Source of the DNA: CAVHXA01 sp963639765
GTDB taxonomy: Bacteria; Bacillota; Clostridia; Oscillospirales; Oscillospiraceae
Assembly: GCA_963639765.1 (NCBI GenBank)
Contig: CAVHXA010000004.1
Location: 56,383 to 120,382 of the forward strand
Direction of reading: 5' to 3'
DNA: 64,000 nucleotides
Shown here: in pieces, positions 60,539 to 64,000 of the stretch
How the letters are laid out: each line of letters begins with the position of its first letter
Position numbering within the stretch: position 1 is the first letter of the stretch
The notes under the pieces: generated by a model
Database searches by the model: none
Seen by the model: only the letters and a program-made list of their open reading frames with translations
Told to the model about the DNA's origin: nothing
Position numbers and translations under genes: made by a program

Positions 60539-61921
60539 TCAGCCGGTCTCTCCGGCAAAAAGTGCCTCGCCGACACGATTGATGGGACCGGCACCTACAG
60601 TAAGGATGAGGTCGCCGGGCTGCGCCAGCTCACGCAACCGGGTTTCCAGAGAGGCATAGCCGTCAAAACATTCGGCCCCGGGAATCTGGTCGGCCAGATC
60701 CCTGGAGGATACACCAAAGGTATCCTGCTCACGGGCTGCGTAGATCGGGGCAAGCAGGGTCAGGTCCGGAATACGCAGAACACGGACAAAATCCGCAAAA
60801 AGAGCTTTGGTTCGGGAATAGGTGTGCGGCTGAAATACACAGATCAGCCGTTGATGTTCGATGGCCGCAGCCGCATCAAGAAGGGCCTGAACCTCGTTTG
60901 GGTGGTGGGCGTAATCGTCGTATACCACGGCACCGTGAAAGGAACCCTTGTATTCCATGCGGCGCCCGGCACCGGTAAATTCCTCAAGAGCCTGCGCAAC
61001 ATCCCTGCCGCTGATACCCTGAAAATGCGCGACGGATGCTGCGGCCAGTGCATTCATGGCATTGTGCCGTCCAAAAACACTCAGGTCAAGATGGCAGTAT
61101 TTTTCTGTGCCGGCATACACATCGAAATGGCGATAATCCGGACTGAATCCCTCGGCGTGGTAGTCCAGCGAAGGGTCAAGTCCAAAAGTCAGGACTCTTC
61201 GGTCGATGCCGGCAACACAGCTCATGGCGTTTGCGTCCTCCGCACAGACGAAAACAGTACCGGTGTCCTGCGGAACCTGCAGCGCGAAGTGACGAAACGA
61301 GGCCTTGACGTTGTCGAGATTTTTGAAGAAATCCAGATGATCCGCATCAACATTCAGAATAATCGCCACAGTGGGATAGAAATTGTGAAAGGAGTTGCAG
61401 TATTCACACGACTCCATCACAATCGTATTACCATGACCGATCCGGTGCCCTGCGCCAAGCAGGGGAAGAAAGCCGCCGATCATAACGGTCGGATCGGCAT
61501 TTGCCTTCATATAGATGTGCGTCAGCATGGATGTTGTGGTGGTTTTGCCGTGCGCGCCGCTGACGCAGATGGCGTTTGGATAGCAGCGCATCAGCTCACC
61601 CCAGGACTGTGCACGTTCGAAAACAGGTATGCCTGCAGCCCGTGCGGCAGTAATTTCGGGGTTGTCGTCGTGGATCGCAGCCGAGCGGATGATGCATTCG
61701 GCACCGGAAATGTTGACCGCATCGTGGCCGATAAAGACGTGAATGCCATTGCTGCTCAGAAGCCGCGTGGAATCGCTGACTTGAATATCAGAGCCGGTAA
61801 TGTGCATGCCCATATGCTGCAGAACCTGGCCCAGGGCACACATCGACACACCGCCGATACCCACCAGGTGTGCACGCCGCCCCGGCTTGAGATAGTCGGC
61901 GATGGAAGCGGTTGAACTCAT
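60539..61921 (-). CDS. murC: UDP-N-acetylmuramate--L-alanine ligase MurC
   Basis: MurC adds the first stem-peptide residue. The 460-residue ligase has the N-terminal 'HLVGIGGVSMCALGQVL' (usually GIGGxGM; here S replaces the second G), P-loop 'VSGAHGKTTTTSML' near residue 120, 'ILNVDADHLDFF' and 'YDDYAHHPNEVQALL' (typical for MurC) near 325. GGGGAGG precedes the ATG. It is far from the main division cluster and is followed by pdxY and the ECF gene in one direction. Confidence 0.95.
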   Translation of the reverse strand: MSSTASIADYLKPGRRAHLVGIGGVSMCALGQVLQHMGMHITGSDIQVSDSTRLLSSNGIHVFIGHDAVNISGAECIIRSAAIHDDNPEITAARAAGIPVFERAQSWGELMRCYPNAICVSGAHGKTTTTSMLTHIYMKANADPTVMIGGFLPLLGAGHRIGHGNTIVMESCEYCNSFHNFYPTVAIILNVDADHLDFFKNLDNVKASFRHFALQVPQDTGTVFVCAEDANAMSCVAGIDRRVLTFGLDPSLDYHAEGFSPDYRHFDVYAGTEKYCHLDLSVFGRHNAMNALAAASVAHFQGISGRDVAQALEEFTGAGRRMEYKGSFHGAVVYDDYAHHPNEVQALLDAAAAIEHQRLICVFQPHTYSRTKALFADFVRVLRIPDLTLLAPIYAAREQDTFGVSSRDLADQIPGAECFDGYASLETRLRELAQPGDLILTVGAGPINRVGEALFAGETG

Positions 61922-62026
61922 CCAAAGACCTCCCCTTGCTTGATTCGGTCAGATTTCCAGCACATTATATTCTTTTTCCTTCTGGATGGCAAGTCTCAAA
62001 TCGGACGTATAGAGCCGGAAGAAACG

Positions 62027-62176
62027 AAGGACAGCATATGCGGCATTTTCAGATATCCTTCCCGCCGACGCATCGCTGTCAAATCCCGCCATACGCAGAG
62101 CCCGACTGCGGCCTTCTTCCGGATTCGGCGGGAAATCTCCCGCAAAATACTTTTGCCGAATGCTGCGGAGCTGCCA
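62027..62176. repeat. Interspersed repeat copy upstream of the NlpC/P60 gene
   Basis: Ends AAGGACAGCATATGCGGCAT and GAATGCTGCGGAGCTGCC are inverted partners with mismatches. The reverse complement contains TTTTGCGGGAGATTTCCCGC, closely matching the copy at 31,413. It fills most of the gap between murC and the NlpC/P60 promoter. Confidence 0.6.
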
Positions 62177-62191
62177 TAATGAAATTTGTTG

Positions 62192-62230
62192 TTGACAAAG
62201 AGGTTACAATAGGTTACAATCTGTTACAAA
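62192..62230 (+). promoter_or_regulatory. NlpC/P60 promoter with three 10-bp direct repeats
   Basis: TTGACA (62192-62197), 17-base spacer, TACAAT (62215-62220). Overlapping it are AGGTTACAAT, AGGTTACAAT and CTGTTACAAA in register every 10 bp (62201-62230), the pattern of response-regulator half-sites on one DNA face. Confidence 0.75.
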
Positions 62231-62284
62231 TAACGGGATTGATTCCTTCACCGAAAAGATCCATCCGCAACAGGAGGTACAACC

Positions 62285-63193
62285 ATGAAACGCACAGGGC
62301 TTCACCTGCTTCGCGCAGCTTTTACCGCTGCGGCGCTTGCGGCTGTTCTGACGGTCGCGTCCTTTGCATCTCAGATTGCAATTGGTATCGGTATTGTCAA
62401 TACAGACGGAGGTCTGTGGCTGCGCGAGGGCCCCGGGTCCGGCTATGATGTGATTGATGCGGCCAGCGAGGGAGACGATGTCGTGGTCTACGCTCAGGAG
62501 GGTGACTGGTATCTGGTAAACTACAACCTCAAGGTCGGCTATATGAGCACGGACTACATCGATTTTCTATACAAGGAAAACGTCAGGCTTGGCGATGGCG
62601 TAGTCCTCGACGATCTGATTAACCTCCGCGGGACGCCCGAAACGTCCGGGACGCTTCTGACACAGCTTGAGTATGGCGATACCGCCAGAATTATCGGCCT
62701 GAACAACGGCTGGTATAAAGTAGAATACGACTGCTACACCGGCTATATCCGCAGTGATCTGCTTGAGCTGACAGACATTCCGCTGGACAACTCTCTTGGA
62801 TACTACGACACAATCAGCGGCGCAAGCTCTGCCGGGCAGGCCGTTGTGGATTATGCCAAGCAGTTTTTGGGTACACCCTATGTCTGGGGAGGAACCACGC
62901 CCAGCGGATTTGACTGCTCGGGATTCTGCCAGTATGTATATAAACAGATGGGCTATACAATCAATCGGGTTGCGGCCGATCAGATGAACAACGGCGTGGC
63001 GGTTTCAATGTCTGAGCTTCAGGCCGGAGATCTTGTATTCTTTGCAAACTCCTATGGAGTGGGGCATGTCGGCATCTATATCAGCGACGGAAACTTCATC
63101 CATGCACCCCAGAGCGGTGATGTGGTAAAGATTTCAAACCTCTATACCACCAACTACGGCAATCGATTTGCCGGAGCGAGACGAATCGTATAA
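62285..63193 (+). CDS. Secreted NlpC/P60 peptidoglycan hydrolase with two SH3b domains
   Basis: The 302-residue protein has a signal peptide (cleavage near 'VASFASQI', residue 29) and two bacterial SH3 domains (about 36-95 and 100-160; 'LWLREGPGSGYDVI', 'INLRGTPETSGTLL'). An NlpC/P60 endopeptidase domain (about 185-302) follows with catalytic Cys in 'GFDCSGFCQYVY', His in 'GVGHVGIYI' and the third polar residue in 'FIHAPQSGDVV'. Such enzymes cut the D-Glu/meso-DAP bond of stem peptides, consistent with the MurE prediction. AGGAGG precedes the ATG. The promoter carries direct repeats that suggest two-component control, and a terminator follows. Confidence 0.94.
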   Translation: MKRTGLHLLRAAFTAAALAAVLTVASFASQIAIGIGIVNTDGGLWLREGPGSGYDVIDAASEGDDVVVYAQEGDWYLVNYNLKVGYMSTDYIDFLYKENVRLGDGVVLDDLINLRGTPETSGTLLTQLEYGDTARIIGLNNGWYKVEYDCYTGYIRSDLLELTDIPLDNSLGYYDTISGASSAGQAVVDYAKQFLGTPYVWGGTTPSGFDCSGFCQYVYKQMGYTINRVAADQMNNGVAVSMSELQAGDLVFFANSYGVGHVGIYISDGNFIHAPQSGDVVKISNLYTTNYGNRFAGARRIV

Positions 63194-63225
63194 AATCAAA
63201 CACGCTCTGCTGAAATATGCTGTTC

Positions 63226-63255
63226 GGTCGGCTGCTGTGCAGCCGACCCTTTTTG
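63226..63255 (+). terminator. Terminator of the NlpC/P60 gene
   Basis: GGTCGGCTGC, loop TGT, GCAGCCGACC, CTTTTT: a perfect 10-bp stem between converging genes. Confidence 0.92.
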
Positions 63256-63259
63256 GCAA

Positions 63260-63712
63260 TCAGCGTGCAAAATAGCTGCCGCTGGCCGTCAGGACCAACG
63301 CATCCGGATCTGATTCGTTCCAGGCCAAGGCAGTCAGACGTTCCAGGCTGCGTCCGGTTTTGGATGCCTGAGCCCGGACGACAAGGGTATCCCCGGGACC
63401 AAGAGAGCGGAGATATTCGATGTGCAGGGTAATTGTGGGAGTCATACCGCCACCGGAGCAGACACGGCTCAGAACGCCCATTGTAAAGTCCAGAACAGCG
63501 GCCGAAATCCCCCCGTGAAGATGAGAGACAGGGTTGAGCATCCAGTTTTCCACGCGCATGCGTACCGTGAGCGAATGTTCGGCATAGCTGCTGCTTACAT
63601 ATTCAGGGCAGAGCATGGCGTTCAGGGTCCCGGCCTGTGCAGTTTGCAGGGTGCTGAAATACAGAAGCATGGCAGATTCAAATTCGGACTGAGAATGAAT
63701 ACTCCAATTCAT
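63260..63712 (-). CDS. PaaI-like hotdog-fold thioesterase
   Basis: This 150-residue protein has the hotdog pattern of PaaI/YbgC-type thioesterases: 'NPVSHLHGGISAAVLDFTMG' around residue 60 with the HGG motif, then 'TITLHIEYLRSLGPGDTLVV' and 'GRSLERLTALAW'. These enzymes hydrolyse acyl-CoA thioesters; the substrate is unknown. The ATG at 63712 lacks a close ribosome site (AAAGGAAG is about 28 bases away), so the exact start is uncertain. Confidence 0.82.
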   Translation of the reverse strand: MNWSIHSQSEFESAMLLYFSTLQTAQAGTLNAMLCPEYVSSSYAEHSLTVRMRVENWMLNPVSHLHGGISAAVLDFTMGVLSRVCSGGGMTPTITLHIEYLRSLGPGDTLVVRAQASKTGRSLERLTALAWNESDPDALVLTASGSYFAR

Positions 63713-63880
63713 GGCAAATACGCGCGAAAGCGCGGCTTCCTTTCAGAAATTACGAGTTCAGTGTAGCATATCCTCTATTCAATAACAAGAGACCGACGCG
63801 ATGCAGACGCAGATGCGGCCTCCGCAGCCGGCTTCCTTTCTTCTCCGCTTAATGGTCTTTACTATTGCGTAATAACTTTA

Positions 63881-63938
63881 CCCTGAGCCAAAATCCCTTG
63901 CCGAAGCACCTGCCTCATTTTGCAGTGCTGCCGTAGAA
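63881..63938. repeat. Interspersed repeat end near the window edge
   Basis: CCTGAGCCAAAATCCCTTGC and CCTCATTTTGCAGTGCTGCC match the last 55 bases of the composite element ending at 24,568, base for base with few changes. The rest of the 63,713-63,960 gap shows no gene. Confidence 0.6.
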
Positions 63939-63970
63939 TCTACCCTCTGAAAAAAAGATAAAAAAAGGCC

Positions 63971-64000
63971 TTGACAAAAGCGGGAGGGGCATGCTAGTAT
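63971..64000 (+). promoter_or_regulatory. Promoter reading out of the window
   Basis: TTGACA (63971-63976), 18-base spacer, TGC-TAGTAT ending at the last base, a good promoter for a plus-strand gene beyond the window. Confidence 0.6.

Overview
The window looks like a chromosomal segment of a low-GC-group but moderately GC-rich Gram-positive anaerobe: a Clostridia-type Firmicute, plausibly an Oscillospiraceae/Ruminococcaceae-like gut bacterium. The phylum-level call rests on strong AGGAGG-type ribosome sites, the order gdpP-rplI-dnaB, the infC-rpmI-rplT operon with a leader attenuator, a MurE with the DNPR motif of meso-diaminopimelate ligases, SLH-domain surface proteins, ECF vitamin transport and an Old-Yellow-Enzyme flavoprotein of the gut-anaerobe type. 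The family-level call is inference only.

Layout. 1-1.9 kb: end of a gliding-type ABC accessory pair (GldG-like, DUF4340). 2-15.8 kb, minus strand: the division/cell-wall cluster, read from mraZ through rsmH, ftsL, a PASTA penicillin-binding protein, murE, murF, mraY, ftsW, murG, ftsQ and ftsZ to a YhfC-like membrane protein. It has MraZ boxes at its head and lacks murD, murB and ftsA; murC lies alone at 60.5-61.9 kb. 15.8-16.2 kb: a spacer with what looks like the 3' end of a decayed group II intron. 16.2-24 kb, minus strand: gdpP-rplI-dnaB-tilS-hpt-ftsH. 24-26 kb: infC-rpmI-rplT with a leader terminator and an apparent ATC start codon in infC. 26.9-28.8 kb: two sugar-type ABC permeases behind a long structured leader. 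29-31.4 kb: a small membrane protein plus ruvC-ruvA-ruvB. 31.9-33.1 kb: a zinc-ribbon protein and a secreted membrane-anchored protein. 33.4-37.9 kb: a MarR regulator with a heterodimeric ABC exporter. 38.3-40.9 kb: recD2 and a coiled-coil protein.

41.1-48.7 kb is an envelope region: a sugar-type lipoprotein binding protein (probable partner of the permeases 13 kb away), two paralogous SLH proteins and an SLH-anchored phosphodiester glycosidase-like protein. 48.8-52.6 kb, minus strand, is a second MarR plus heterodimeric ABC exporter cassette. 53-55.2 kb encodes a flavin/4Fe-4S oxidoreductase with a Gly-Gly-Pro repeat insert. 55.3-58.3 kb has a membrane acyltransferase and an anchored leucine-rich-repeat protein. 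58.4-61.9 kb, minus strand, carries a lipoprotein, an ECF S component, pyridoxal kinase and murC. 62.3-63.7 kb has an NlpC/P60 hydrolase and a hotdog thioesterase.

The most unusual feature is a family of small interspersed palindromic repeats with ends close to TAAGGCAGCACCGCACAATT. About thirteen copies, from about 35 to 466 bp, sit in most of the long gene-free gaps. Some directly abut stop codons, some act as terminators, and one appears to supply a promoter -35 box. No tRNA, rRNA, CRISPR array or intact insertion sequence was seen.
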